From JAGNXB01 sp942490895 (lineage in GTDB: Bacteria > Bacteroidota > Bacteroidia > Chitinophagales > Saprospiraceae): DNA of 64,000 nucleotides. The notes beneath the pieces are model-generated. The model worked only from the letters and a program-made list of their open reading frames with translations, ran no database searches and was not told the origin of the DNA. Where the stretch lies: NCBI GenBank assembly GCA_942490895.1, contig CALNZC010000073.1, positions 1 through 64,000 of the forward strand, in the 5' to 3' direction. Of the stretch, positions 19,719-29,224 are shown piece after piece (positions within the stretch are counted from its first letter, which is position 1; each line of letters opens with the position of its first letter). Position numbers and translations under genes: made by a program.

Positions 19719-20077
19719 CTCCACATCCCTATTCCTTCATCCATCGCCTGAAATGCGCCTGGCACGGCATCTGCCAAGCGGCAATACACGAGCGGCATTT
19801 TAAAGTCCATCTGATCCTTTTTATACTCGTTGTTTTCGCCGGCTGCCTGACCGGACTGGCCTCCTGGGAATGGGTGGCGATATTCGGGGTCAGTGGTTTG
19901 GTGCTGGCATTGGAACTGGTCAATGCCGCTCTGGAACAGACTCTGGATCATATTCACCCAGCTCAACATCCGAGCGTTGGTCTGGCCAAGGACATGGCCG
20001 CCGGGGCCGTTCTGGTCGCCGCAGGTATGGCCATCCTGATCGCCCTGTTCATCTTTATTCCCCATTGGTTGGCATAA
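19709..20077 (+). CDS. dgkA: Diacylglycerol/undecaprenol kinase family protein
   Basis: 122 residues, three membrane helices, the size of the DgkA family. The signature ALELVNAALEQTLD followed by KDMAAGAVLVAA is complete, including the Glu and Asn of the metal/ATP site. Members phosphorylate diacylglycerol (E. coli) or undecaprenol (many other bacteria) at the inner membrane; which lipid is used here is not decidable. The start overlaps the EEP-type gene by 10 bp. Confidence 0.88.
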   Translation: MEMTPHPYSFIHRLKCAWHGICQAAIHERHFKVHLILFILVVFAGCLTGLASWEWVAIFGVSGLVLALELVNAALEQTLDHIHPAQHPSVGLAKDMAAGAVLVAAGMAILIALFIFIPHWLA

Positions 20078-20274
20078 CTTCTGTATCCTTCATCGGTCTT
20101 CTTCGTATACCCTGGTCTGACCCTTGCTTCGGCTGGCTCATTTTATAAATGGACCTCCCTCAAGAGTAAGTCAGACTTGTGGCATCAAAATTGGTCAAAA
20201 CCTTTATGGTGCTTCGATTTAGACCTGAATACTCTTTGGGTTTTCATGGAATTGAGCGGAAAAAGTTGTAAATT

Positions 20275-21039
20275 ATGTGGGTGAAAACGCCACTTGTATT
20301 GATCGCATTTATTCTGATTCAGATCGGCTGGTCATTCGATGTGTGCGGTCAAGCCATGCCCACTTCTCTCACACGTAAATATCAGCGGGATGCGGCCCGG
20401 TTGGCCCTGCGTCTTTCCGGAACGGATGATGAATTGCGCTATGCCGCAGTGACGCTGCCCAATCGGGAAGTGGGTCAGATCTTCCAAATGCTCAAATCTG
20501 CTTATGAGCAATTGCCGGCGGTTCGGGATTTGAGCAAGTGCCATATTCACACCAGTTCTTTTCCGCCTATCGATCAATTACAGGTCATTTATAGAAAGGA
20601 TGCTCCCTGGGCGCGTTCTCTGAATCAAGGTGCCCTGCAGATTGATCACCCGGCCATCAATGAACTGTTGACCAGTTATAATCTGGTCATCGACCGGGTC
20701 AATCGATGGACCGAATCCGAAAATGCGCTCACCCTTCGGGCCAGACGTCCGATGAATATCCTGGCTTTAGGAAATGAATTTCAAACCATTCAGGGTGTAA
20801 CGGGTGTCGATGTTCGGGAGGGGTTTTTACAGTCCAACGATATTCAGATTGTACCCACCGCTCGTGGTTATGAATTCCGGTACACGTTACGCTACAATGG
20901 CTTATCCAGTGGCGAGCACTATTGGCGGGTAGAGGTCACCCATCAGCTGAAAGCCACACTTCTCCAGGAAGGCGGCGATCCGATTCCAGATTGGGTCCGA
21001 TGCGCTATGGAAGCACCCATTCAGGCGGCTACCTGGTAG
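20275..21039 (+). CDS. Unknown secreted protein
   Basis: 254 residues with a signal peptide (MWVKTPLVLIAFILIQIGWSFDVCGQA). The mature part has an N-terminal helical region (LTRKYQRDAARLALRL) and beta-rich C-terminal half (GYEFRYTLRYNGLSSGEHYWRVEVT). It resembles unnamed Saprospiria periplasmic proteins in general character, but I recognise no domain. A 198-bp gap separates it from dgkA and a 60-96 bp gap from the TonB-like gene. Confidence 0.6.
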   Translation: MWVKTPLVLIAFILIQIGWSFDVCGQAMPTSLTRKYQRDAARLALRLSGTDDELRYAAVTLPNREVGQIFQMLKSAYEQLPAVRDLSKCHIHTSSFPPIDQLQVIYRKDAPWARSLNQGALQIDHPAINELLTSYNLVIDRVNRWTESENALTLRARRPMNILALGNEFQTIQGVTGVDVREGFLQSNDIQIVPTARGYEFRYTLRYNGLSSGEHYWRVEVTHQLKATLLQEGGDPIPDWVRCAMEAPIQAATW

Positions 21040-21135
21040 TCGAGGAGACACCTCGTTTCGATTAATTACGCTGATCAGCGACATTTTTCTCTCTTTTCTG
21101 TGAATATCTCATGGAGGCCTGCGATTTTTGCGGTC

Positions 21136-21675
21136 ATGCAGCCATTTGACATCTTCCATCGCCCACTTCATGTATTACTCCTTTCAGCCCTCTTGGGTGT
21201 CCTGGTTTTGAATGCCTGTGGGCAGGAACCGAAAGAAACGACTGATCTCGCCAGTCCGGCAACCGAACAGGTCGTCGATCAGGCAGAAGTCATGCCTCGC
21301 TTTCCCGGATGTGAAGACATGAGTCTCCCCGATGATGATACTCGATATCGATGCTCCGTTCAGCTATTGATGGATTATATCGGCAATGGAATTTCATACC
21401 CACCAGAAGCCAAGAAGAACCAAACCAGTGGGGAAGCAGTGGTCCAATTCATCATTAAAACCGATGGAACTGTAGAATTCAGCAAGATCCTTCAGGATCC
21501 GGGTGACGGCCTGGGCGCAATCGCGGAGGCCCAGATCCGGCGGATGACTCGAGAAGGAATCATATGGCGTCCTGGATATAAGGATGGAAAACCGGTGTCT
21601 GTTCGCTTTAACTTACCCGTCAAATTTACCCTGCCCAGGGACCCGAATACAGGTAAAATGCCAGGTGAAAATTGA
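21136..21675 (+). CDS. Lipoprotein with TonB C-terminal domain
   Basis: 179 residues from the ATG at 21136. A signal ending LVLNACG gives a lipobox with Cys28. After a short acidic linker comes MPRFPGCEDM and a TonB C-terminal domain (about 75-170): ISYPPEAKKNQTSGEAVVQFIIKTDGTVEFSKIL and PGYKDGKPVSVRFNLPVKF. Such TonB-like proteins without the N-terminal membrane anchor are common in Bacteroidota; here the lipid anchor replaces it, so a periplasmic or outer-membrane role other than energy transduction is likely (inference). An in-frame ATG at 21100 is possible. It sits just before tadA. Confidence 0.78.
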   Translation: MQPFDIFHRPLHVLLLSALLGVLVLNACGQEPKETTDLASPATEQVVDQAEVMPRFPGCEDMSLPDDDTRYRCSVQLLMDYIGNGISYPPEAKKNQTSGEAVVQFIIKTDGTVEFSKILQDPGDGLGAIAEAQIRRMTREGIIWRPGYKDGKPVSVRFNLPVKFTLPRDPNTGKMPGEN

Positions 21676-21680
21676 GTGGT

Positions 21681-22130
21681 ATGCTGACGGTTTATGATGA
21701 CAATTATTTTATGCGGCAGGCATATGCCGAAGCGGTCAAGGCCCGGGATCTGGATGAGGTTCCCGTTGGCGCAGTCTTAGTATGCGGGGGCCGGATCATA
21801 GCTCGGGCGCACAATACAACTGAACAATTGAATGACGTGACGGCTCATGCCGAGATCCTGTGCATCACCGCTGCGTCTGACTACCTGGGAAGTAAATATC
21901 TGCCGGAGTGTACGCTCTACGTGACTCTCGAACCCTGTGTGATGTGTGCCGGAGCCTTACAGTGGTCTCAACTCAGCCGCATCGTTTATGGGGCAGATGA
22001 TGAGAAGCGGGGTTTTATGCGGTATGGGAAATCCCTCCTACATCCCAGCACCACGGTGGAATGCGGCATTCTTCAGGAAGAATGCGGAGAGATACTCAAA
22101 GCGTTTTTTCGGAAAAAGCGCGAAGTTTAG
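21681..22130 (+). CDS. tadA: tRNA-specific adenosine deaminase (TadA-type zinc deaminase)
   Basis: TadA deaminates A34 to inosine in tRNA-Arg. 149 residues from the ATG at 21681; a TTG at 21672 would overlap the upstream stop. Zinc and catalytic residues are visible: H56-A57-E58 in VTAHAEIL and C86/C89 in EPCVMCAGA. ARDLDEVPVGAVLV is the family N-terminal block and GGRIIARAHN follows. Related guanine deaminases share the motif, but length and context favour TadA. It converges with the next gene, overlapping it by 3-4 bp. Confidence 0.88.
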   Translation: MLTVYDDNYFMRQAYAEAVKARDLDEVPVGAVLVCGGRIIARAHNTTEQLNDVTAHAEILCITAASDYLGSKYLPECTLYVTLEPCVMCAGALQWSQLSRIVYGADDEKRGFMRYGKSLLHPSTTVECGILQEECGEILKAFFRKKREV

Positions 22131-22807
22131 CGCTGGTTGGTCGGAAGAGCATCACTGCCAGCGGTCATGGTTTTGAGCGTGGCTTCAGACACTTTCTTGA
22201 TGGTCAAGGTTTCCACCTCATCGCCCAATTGTAAGGCCAGTTGATAAGGACCTTCGGGCATAGCACTGAGATCCAGGCTGTACGGATTGACACCAAAATC
22301 CAGGATCCATTCCCCGCTTTCTTCGAACGACTGGTCCAGGTGGCGGAGATGCCACTTCAAAAAGCCACGTGCCCTGCCTTGAACTTCCAATTCAAAACTG
22401 GTGGTTGGCAGAATATCAGAATACCGCAGAATGGCAAATTGATTAGGAGTGCGATTCTGCAGTGAAATGATGGATGACAACGTCGGTGCTTGATTGTTTC
22501 GTTCTATCCGCAAACGATAGTAGTTCAGGGCATCGATCACATCGGGTGCCAGGTACTGGTAATCGTTCTGGATGGACGAACCACCTTTTCCATTCACCTG
22601 GGTGATTTCCTGAAAGGTCAGTCCGTCTGTGGACTTTTCCAGAATGAATTGCACGCCAGGTGCTTCGAAGGATGTTTGCCAACGCAATAAATGGCCGATT
22701 GGGAAGACCTCCCCTTTCAACTCCTGCTGGAAAACCACATGTTGAGCCTGCATCTGCAGGTAGCAGAATCCAACGAGGATAAACAGAAAGGATAATCGCG
22801 TTTGCAT
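22127..22807 (-). CDS. Secreted protein with T9SS-type beta module
   Basis: 226 residues from the ATG at 22807 (signal MQTRLSFLFILVGFCYLQMQAQ). The mature part begins with the module that often precedes T9SS sorting domains (HLLRWQTSFEAPGVQFILEKSTDG, DALNYYRLRIERN) and ends with a beta-sandwich like a type A sorting domain (SFELEVQGRARGFLKWHLRHLD, LDLSAMPEGPYQLALQLGDE) plus a short tail. It is small for a T9SS cargo protein. Function unknown; convergent with tadA. Confidence 0.65.
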   Translation of the reverse strand: MQTRLSFLFILVGFCYLQMQAQHVVFQQELKGEVFPIGHLLRWQTSFEAPGVQFILEKSTDGLTFQEITQVNGKGGSSIQNDYQYLAPDVIDALNYYRLRIERNNQAPTLSSIISLQNRTPNQFAILRYSDILPTTSFELEVQGRARGFLKWHLRHLDQSFEESGEWILDFGVNPYSLDLSAMPEGPYQLALQLGDEVETLTIKKVSEATLKTMTAGSDALPTNQR

Positions 22808-23004
22808 AAGAAACCTTAGAACAAACAATATGCCGAACTGCATCCTTTGATGCAAGACGGTAGATTCAGGTTTTGTGACAGCATAATCGATGTAGTTTGG
22901 TCTGAATTTTGCACCTGTCGGGGGTTAACACGGCGTTAAACCGCGCAGGCAACCACCTAAAATTTGGACGACCTGTCGTTCTTCGTATAGAAAAACCACT
23001 CATC

Positions 23005-23538
23005 ATGTCACGTTTACCCCTTTTCCTTGCATTGCTGACCATCATGTCATGCTCACCAAAGTTGACTCCATTCACTTCTGATCTGATTGACAAGAATGGA
23101 TGGGAGGAGCAAGACCTGAAAAAGATTCAGTTCTATCTGTCTCAGGACATTATCCTCCAGCGTGAAATTCGAAAGAACAGCTCTGAGATCGTGATGGGTG
23201 AGATCGTCATGCAAGGTGGCCGTGAAGTGGACCAGATCTCGTTCATGGCCGGCACTCCGGGTGTGTTGATCCAGATGGCCCGACAGGAAAAATTGGCGAT
23301 TAGTTTTGAGACCGGGGATGATCAGCGTTTCCTGATCTTCACACCTCATCCCAAGCGAAATGGCACTTTTGTCTTGTCAGCCCGTAACTGGGATAAAGGC
23401 AGTGGTCAGATCAATTATGGAGGCAGTTACTACTATACCATTCCCGGAAGTGGGTTGGCCTCATTGATGGTGGACCTCAAAGCCAGTCAGACCAACACGG
23501 TCAAATCACGTCAGGCCACGGGCCGAAAGGTGAATTAG
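23005..23538 (+). CDS. Unknown lipoprotein
   Basis: 177 residues from the ATG at 23005, with a lipobox ending LTIMSC (Cys16). The mature protein begins SPKLTPFTSDLIDKNGWEEQDLKKIQFYLSQDI, then a beta-rich domain with GTPGVLIQMAR and GSGQINYGGSYYYTIPG. I have seen this kind of conserved Saprospiria/Cytophagia lipoprotein without a known function. Its stop overlaps that of pcm (convergent). Confidence 0.65.
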   Translation: MSRLPLFLALLTIMSCSPKLTPFTSDLIDKNGWEEQDLKKIQFYLSQDIILQREIRKNSSEIVMGEIVMQGGREVDQISFMAGTPGVLIQMARQEKLAISFETGDDQRFLIFTPHPKRNGTFVLSARNWDKGSGQINYGGSYYYTIPGSGLASLMVDLKASQTNTVKSRQATGRKVN

Positions 23539-24182
23539 TCGGCATCCAGCCCGCCCAAAAATGGCACGAACCGATATTGACCGAATACTTCTTTTTTGAA
23601 GGTCGTCTCGTCTACCCGGATGATGCGTCGCATTTCCTGAACATCCGAACCGACTGGTATGACCAGAATGCCACCAATCACCAGTTGGTCTAACAAGGGC
23701 TGAGGGACGTTTTCGGCAGCAGCTGTGACAATAATTCGATCGTAAGGGGCATAGGTTTCCAGACCCATCATGCCATCCTTATAAAAACACCGGATCCGTG
23801 CATATCCCAATGTTTTCAGGAAGGCTTTTGATTTCTGATACAGGAGTCGTTGCCGTTCCACGGTGAACACCCGGGCACCCAACTGGTGGAGGATAGCGGC
23901 CTGGTATCCTGAACCCGTTCCAATCTCCAGGACTTTTTGATGTTTTTCAACCTGCAACAGCTCGGTCATCCGCGCTACAGTATAGGGCTGTGAGATCGAC
24001 TGCTCTTTATCAATGGGGAAGGCTTTGTCTTCGTAAGCCAGCTCTTCAAAAGCTCGATCCAGAAACCAGTGACGGGGCACATCCCAGAGGGCCTGGAGGA
24101 CCTGTTCATCCTGAATCCCCTTTTGCCTCAGGGTTTCCAGAAGCTTTCGGCGCATGCCCTTATGGCGGTAGTTGTCTTCCAC
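23535..24182 (-). CDS. pcm: Protein-L-isoaspartate O-methyltransferase
   Basis: Repairs isoaspartyl residues in aged proteins by S-adenosylmethionine-dependent methylation. 215 residues, normal length. Motifs: DVPRHWFLDRAFEELAYEDKAFPIDKEQSISQPYTVARM (substrate-side block, with the conserved ISQPY), VLEIGTGSGYQAAIL (SAM motif I), YDRIIVTAAAENVPQPLLDQL (post I/II) and GGILVIPVG. The ATG at 24182 is followed by an alternative at 24155. Stands alone; upstream lies repeat-rich DNA. Confidence 0.92.
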   Translation of the reverse strand: MEDNYRHKGMRRKLLETLRQKGIQDEQVLQALWDVPRHWFLDRAFEELAYEDKAFPIDKEQSISQPYTVARMTELLQVEKHQKVLEIGTGSGYQAAILHQLGARVFTVERQRLLYQKSKAFLKTLGYARIRCFYKDGMMGLETYAPYDRIIVTAAAENVPQPLLDQLVIGGILVIPVGSDVQEMRRIIRVDETTFKKEVFGQYRFVPFLGGLDAD

Positions 24183-24264
24183 GGTGGTAAAAGTAGGGGA
24201 AAGTGAGAGGATACAAGAATAGGAATGATGCCAGGAACTAAATTGTGATTTATCCCGAAGGATG

Positions 24265-24350
24265 GTAGCCCTTGGTTTCCTGACCGCCGCAGGAGGTTAA
24301 CCCTGAAGATGAAAAATTACCTTGCCACTGAAACCATTAAAATGGTTTCC
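24265..24350 (+). repeat. Intergenic repeat family B, copy 1
   Basis: Begins GTAGCCC, shares TTTCCTGACCGCCGCAGGAG plus GTTAACCCTG with copy 2 at 24855, and ends in the hairpin AAACCATTAAAATGGTTT (24331-24348). Confidence 0.75.
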
Positions 24351-24505
24351 TCGGGTTCATTGAAACCCCGGGCTACACGATCTTCGGGAATAGATTAGGG
24401 GCACCTCTATCAACTCCACTCCATCACCAAGCAATCCGCCAGCTGGCGGATTTTGCTCAAATAACAAAGTCAAAATTAGAATAACCCAATACACCCGTTG
24501 TTGGT

Positions 24506-24522
24506 GCTGGTGTCTCACCAGC
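24506..24522 (-). repeat. GTGAGACAC hairpin repeat (family A)
   Basis: GCTGGTGTCTCACCAGC; read on the minus strand it is a GCTG/CAGC stem around GTGAGACAC, followed by ACCAAC. One of ten copies in the window. Confidence 0.75.
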
Positions 24523-24636
24523 TCCTTTTATCTGCCGGTGTCCCCACCGGAACATGAAAACGGATCTCTCAATTGGAGCCCCAACCCAAGCATGAACACC
24601 CGTCTAAAGGTTGCGGTGGGACAAAGCGCAATAACC

Positions 24637-24659
24637 GGTTCGAGTGAGACACTCGAACC
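24637..24659 (+). repeat. GTGAGACAC hairpin repeat (family A)
   Basis: A perfect hairpin with arms GGTTCGAGTG and CACTCGAACC around AGA, followed by AA: the ACCAAC box overlaps the 3' arm. Confidence 0.75.
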
Positions 24660-24707
24660 AACAAGCCTCATTGATTATCGAATATGGAGGAGCTAGACAG
24701 CCCGCCC

Positions 24708-24729
24708 CCCCCCCGAGTACTCGGGGGGG
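24708..24729. repeat. C7-GAGTACTC-G7 palindrome
   Basis: A perfect 22-bp palindrome (seven C, GAGTACTC, seven G) followed by TGTTTTGTTG. It resembles a terminator but no gene ends nearby, so it is more likely part of the intergenic repeat set. Confidence 0.6.
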
Positions 24730-24854
24730 TGTTTTGTTGTGCCAACATGAATAGCTCCAATTTTATCCACCTGAGGTGGTTTCATTCATCATGAGGAATA
24801 ATCCTTTGAATATGGGGTCAAACATGCTCACGAAACAGCCTTATCCGTAAAAGA

Positions 24855-24940
24855 GTAGCCCAGGGTTTCCTGACCGCCGCAGGAGGTTAACCCTGGGACC
24901 TCGAAATCACCTCAATGCAGAAACCATTTTAATGGTTTCC
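24855..24940 (+). repeat. Intergenic repeat family B, copy 2
   Basis: Begins GTAGCCCAGGGTTTCC and includes GACCGCCGCAGGAGGTTAA and CCCTGGGA, then ends in the hairpin AAACCATTTTAATGGTTT (24921-24938). CCCAGGG and CCCTGGG pair. It lies 590 bp after copy 1. Confidence 0.75.
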
Positions 24941-25010
24941 CCACCCATATTATCTTCATCATCCCTTTGTTTTATCCATCCCAGGTGTCGTCTCTGGAAT
25001 GAGAAAGCCC

Positions 25011-25018
25011 TATTTTTG
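25011..25018 (+). promoter_or_regulatory. Candidate TAnnTTTG promoter element
   Basis: TATTTTTG lies only six bases before the phosphohexomutase ATG at 25025, matching the Bacteroidota -7 consensus. No clear TTG -33 element at the usual spacing. Confidence 0.4.
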
Positions 25019-25024
25019 CGGGCT

Positions 25025-26431
25025 ATGAATACAACGATCAAATTCGGAACCGACGGATGGCGAGCGATCATCGCCCGAGACTATACAGAAAACAACGTCA
25101 TGCGGGTGGCCAAAGGCACCGCTGACTGGATGAATGAACAGGGCATGACCCGCGCAGTCATTGGCCATGATTGTCGCTTTGGCGGACAGATGTTTGCCGA
25201 GGCTACGGCTCGTGTCTTTGCAGGAGAAGGCATCCAGGTTCATCTGGCGAAAGGCTTTGTCTCCACGCCGATGGTTTCCCTCGGGGTGGTCAAGCAACAA
25301 GCGGATATGGGCATTGTCATCACTGCGTCCCACAATCCGCCGTCGTACAATGGGTTCAAACTGAAATCTTCTTTTGGTGGACCGACCATTCCAAAGGACA
25401 TTGCCGCTGTGGAAGCGGCTATACCGAGGACATTGGAAGATAACTATGCCTCCTTTGATGTGCTTTTGGAGAAGGGGTTGATCCGCTATGTAGATCTGGA
25501 GGAGTTGTATTTCCAACACGTACAGGAAGGCTTTGACATCCCGATGATCCAGGCCTCCGGCATCCGTCTGGCTTATGACGCGATGTATGGCGCCGGACAA
25601 CGCATCTTGCCGCGCATCCTGCCTGATGCTCATTGCTTGCATTGCGATGACAATCCCGGTTTCCATGGTCAGGCGCCGGAGCCGATTCATCGTAATCTCA
25701 CAGAACTTTCCGAATTGCTGGCCACTTCTGGCCAGTTTGGTGCCGGACTGGCCAATGACGGCGATGCCGATCGCATCGGGATGTATGACAGCAAAGGCCG
25801 TTTTGTGGACAGCCATCACCTTCTGCTTCTGCTGCTGATTTACCTCCACGACTATAAAAACCTCCGCGGCAAGGTGGTAGTGACCTTCTCAGTAACCGAC
25901 AAGATGGAGACCCTGGCCAGGCAGTATGGTCTGGACTTCGAAGTGACGAAGATCGGCTTCAAGTATATCGCCGAGATCATGATCGAGCAGGATGTTCTGG
26001 TGGGTGGTGAAGAATCCGGTGGACTGGCCGTCAAAGGGCATATCCCCGAGCGGGATGGTGTCTGGATGGGATTGATGATCCTGGAGTTCATGGCCCGCAC
26101 CAACAAGACTCTGGATCAGTTGGTGGAAATGGTCCACGAAAAGGTGGGCTCCTTTGATTTTGATCGCTGGGATCTGCATGTGGAGGAATCCCACAAACAG
26201 GCGGTGATTGCTGCTTGTAAGAACGATACCATCGACCCTGAGAACACGCTGGGGACGACCCGGAAAGAAGATCTGGACGGATTCAAATATTACCTGCCGG
26301 AAGGCTGGTTGATGTTCCGCCCGAGTGGTACGGAGCCGGTGCTGCGTGTCTACGCCCAGGGGGGCAATATGGATGAGGTGCAGGATATTTTGAAGCGAGC
26401 GAAAAAGCTGGTGGATCGGTTGGCTGAATGA
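25025..26431 (+). CDS. Phosphoglucomutase/phosphomannomutase family protein
   Basis: Alpha-D-phosphohexomutases interconvert hexose 1- and 6-phosphates for cell-envelope sugars. 468 residues from the ATG at 25025, which follows a promoter-like TATTTTTG. Domain order is complete: KFGTDGWRAIIARDYTENNV, active-site phosphoserine S102 in TASHNPPSYNG, metal loop NDGDADR (about 244-250), sugar-binding GGEESGG, and phosphate-binding RPSGTEPVLRVYAQG (about 432-446). Whether glucose, mannose or glucosamine phosphate is preferred cannot be told. The frame is open 31 codons upstream, but that part does not look like the family. Confidence 0.9.
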   Translation: MNTTIKFGTDGWRAIIARDYTENNVMRVAKGTADWMNEQGMTRAVIGHDCRFGGQMFAEATARVFAGEGIQVHLAKGFVSTPMVSLGVVKQQADMGIVITASHNPPSYNGFKLKSSFGGPTIPKDIAAVEAAIPRTLEDNYASFDVLLEKGLIRYVDLEELYFQHVQEGFDIPMIQASGIRLAYDAMYGAGQRILPRILPDAHCLHCDDNPGFHGQAPEPIHRNLTELSELLATSGQFGAGLANDGDADRIGMYDSKGRFVDSHHLLLLLLIYLHDYKNLRGKVVVTFSVTDKMETLARQYGLDFEVTKIGFKYIAEIMIEQDVLVGGEESGGLAVKGHIPERDGVWMGLMILEFMARTNKTLDQLVEMVHEKVGSFDFDRWDLHVEESHKQAVIAACKNDTIDPENTLGTTRKEDLDGFKYYLPEGWLMFRPSGTEPVLRVYAQGGNMDEVQDILKRAKKLVDRLAE

Positions 26432-27633
<1,202 letters not shown>

Positions 27634-28109
27634 TCAATTAACAATCTTTATCTTCTGCACCTTCTTGCTCAACTGATTCACCTCCATCAATGCGGCACTG
27701 CCATACCAGGGATGCAGTTCCATGACCAGTCGGCCGGCCTGAATGGCCGGATCGGTTCGGGTTAATTCTTCTGCTTCTTCTACCGTAGCTACATTGAAAA
27801 TATAGATCCCGCGTACCTCACCTTGATCCAGGAACGGACCGCTAAAACCAGGGTGCCTTCTTCAGCCATCCGCATGATATTTTCCAGATGGGCCTTCTGA
27901 AGGGCGGCAGCAGTTTCCTTGTCCTGACTGCGATCCGGACCGGCTTTGAGAAAGGCCATGACATAGGGTTTCATGCCGTAGTCGTCGGCTCCGAGTTGAG
28001 CAGCATATGTTGAGTCATAGACTATTTCAGAGGTCACCTCACTTTGGGCAGACAATGAATGCCCATAAAGGAATATTGTAAGCAGGAACAGGAGGTGATA
28101 GTGCATCAT
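27634..28109 (-). pseudogene. Secreted YciI-like protein, single-base frameshift
   Basis: YciI-like proteins have a dimeric alpha/beta barrel fold, mostly of unknown role. Here a signal peptide (MHYHLLFLLTIFLYGHSLSAQ) precedes a mature part with YGMKPYVMAFLKAGPDRSQD and LENIMRMAEEGTLVLA. At about 27,840 the frame breaks. One extra G in the GCGGTCC stretch restores GPFLDQGEVRGIYIFNV and on to MELHPWYGS and a TGA at 27636-27634. The restored length is about 158 residues, and the missing base falls in a G run, so sequencing error is likely. Stand-alone gene. Confidence 0.7.
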
Positions 28110-28261
28110 TTAAGAGATTGAACTGATTCGAAAATACAACATTCTAGACTTTGCTACCTATTTGGTTTCAACTTCTTGGTTGGAGTTGGGGGGGTCAGGA
28201 TTTCAATCTTTGGTGCCTGCTGGTCTTTTTATTGAACTGTATTTCACCCCCGGCCCCGCCT

Positions 28262-28358
28262 TCCGCCAGCTGGCGGACCGGCGGGGCTCCTTCTTTTGAC
28301 GCGCCAAAAGGAACCAATCCCGAGTTCTCGGGACTGTAAAATGCGTCGCATTTTACAG
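28262..28358. repeat. Cluster of four palindromes
   Basis: In order: TCCGCCAGCTGGCGGA (28262-28277, identical to 24435-24450), a CTTTTG/CAAAAG hairpin near 28293-28310, TCCCGAGTTCTCGGGA (28318-28333) and a CTGTAAAATGC/GCATTTTACAG hairpin (28334-28358). Adjacent hairpins of this kind suggest a composite non-autonomous element. Confidence 0.6.
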
Positions 28359-29096
28359 AAGCTTGTCGCCGAAATGCTCGCTGACAATGATTTTAGATAT
28401 CGGATTATCTCATCTTATGTATGGAAGATGTTGTACTCCGAGAACCTGCGCTGGTTTTCTGCGGTTGCAGTCAAGAACCTTGATCAGAAAGAAGTTTAGC
28501 TGGTTCAATCAATGGTACGTCTTGCTTATCCACAGAAAAAGGCGCTCCTTCGGACCGGTTCTCTCCGTGTCTGGGGCGAGCTGTCCGGCGACGATGGATA
28601 GGATACTAGGAAAATACTCCAGGAAAATAAGACTAAATGAATAAATATTCAATGTCGCAATCGTACAAAATAATAGAAATTAACCTAAATGTCAATTGAT
28701 AATCAACATGCTATATGTCTGTGAAGGAAGTTTATCATTTGCATCTATCTATATAGATTGAGCGGTTGAATTGGATTGAAATGGCCATTCAATTTGTCGC
28801 CAAACCAGGGCCTCCCAGACATATCAGAGACCCGTATTCCAGTTAGGAAAGTAAATATCCGCTTTGCAATTGTTGTTCATTCCGAAACGTGCCGCATTAT
28901 TTGGTCGGACAATTAATGCATAGGCTAAGTAAGAAGGGATGCTTTTCATGAACCTCACATTCCAAACAAGAGTACGGGGTACCGATCAAATACGAGCGGC
29001 CGGGTCCTGATATTAACGTAAGTTCTAACATGTAATGCGATGAGAGTCCTGATCAATATGAAAATGAAGGCCCATTTTGGCGATAAGCGTTTTTTG

Positions 29097-29124
29097 GTGA
29101 CTTTTTGACGCAACAAAAAGTCAC
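29097..29124. repeat. GTGACTTTTTG hairpin
   Basis: Perfect 11-bp arms (29097-29107 and 29114-29124) around a six-base loop. It lies about 100 bp beyond the end of the helicase gene, so it might act as its terminator, though the T run is within the stem. Confidence 0.5.
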
Positions 29125-29224
29125 TGCCTCGGCGGCATAAGCCGGGCCAGGCATGTAATCCGGATGGGTTAATTGTTTTGCAGAATTGTCAAAGTGGAAA
29201 ACTGCACTTCCTGATTTGTATATC

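Larger units (their letters stand above)
24183..25010. other. Repeat-rich intergenic region
   Basis: No gene seen. It contains two long copies of one repeat family (24265-24350 and 24855-24940), two or three hairpins of the GTGAGACAC family (24506-24522, 24534-24549 with an altered loop, 24637-24659), the 16-bp palindrome TCCGCCAGCTGGCGGA at 24435-24450 that recurs at 28262, and a C/G-rich 22-bp palindrome at 24708-24729. Confidence 0.65.
28110..29224. other. Intergenic region with hairpin cluster
   Basis: About 1.1 kb without a credible gene. A run of four palindromes fills 28262-28358; another hairpin with arms GTGACTTTTTG/CAAAAAGTCAC lies at 29097-29124. The remainder is moderately AT-rich and featureless to me. 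Confidence 0.55.

Noticed and set aside
24708..24733. C7/G7 palindrome as a terminator
   Set aside because: No gene ends close by on either strand; the stem is likelier part of the intergenic repeats.
25010..25849. 279-residue minus-strand frame inside the phosphohexomutase gene
   Set aside because: Shadow of a strongly conserved plus-strand gene, no recognisable domain.
28151..28644. Small plus-strand frames of 60-95 residues
   Set aside because: They cover hairpin repeats and have low-complexity, repeat-derived products.
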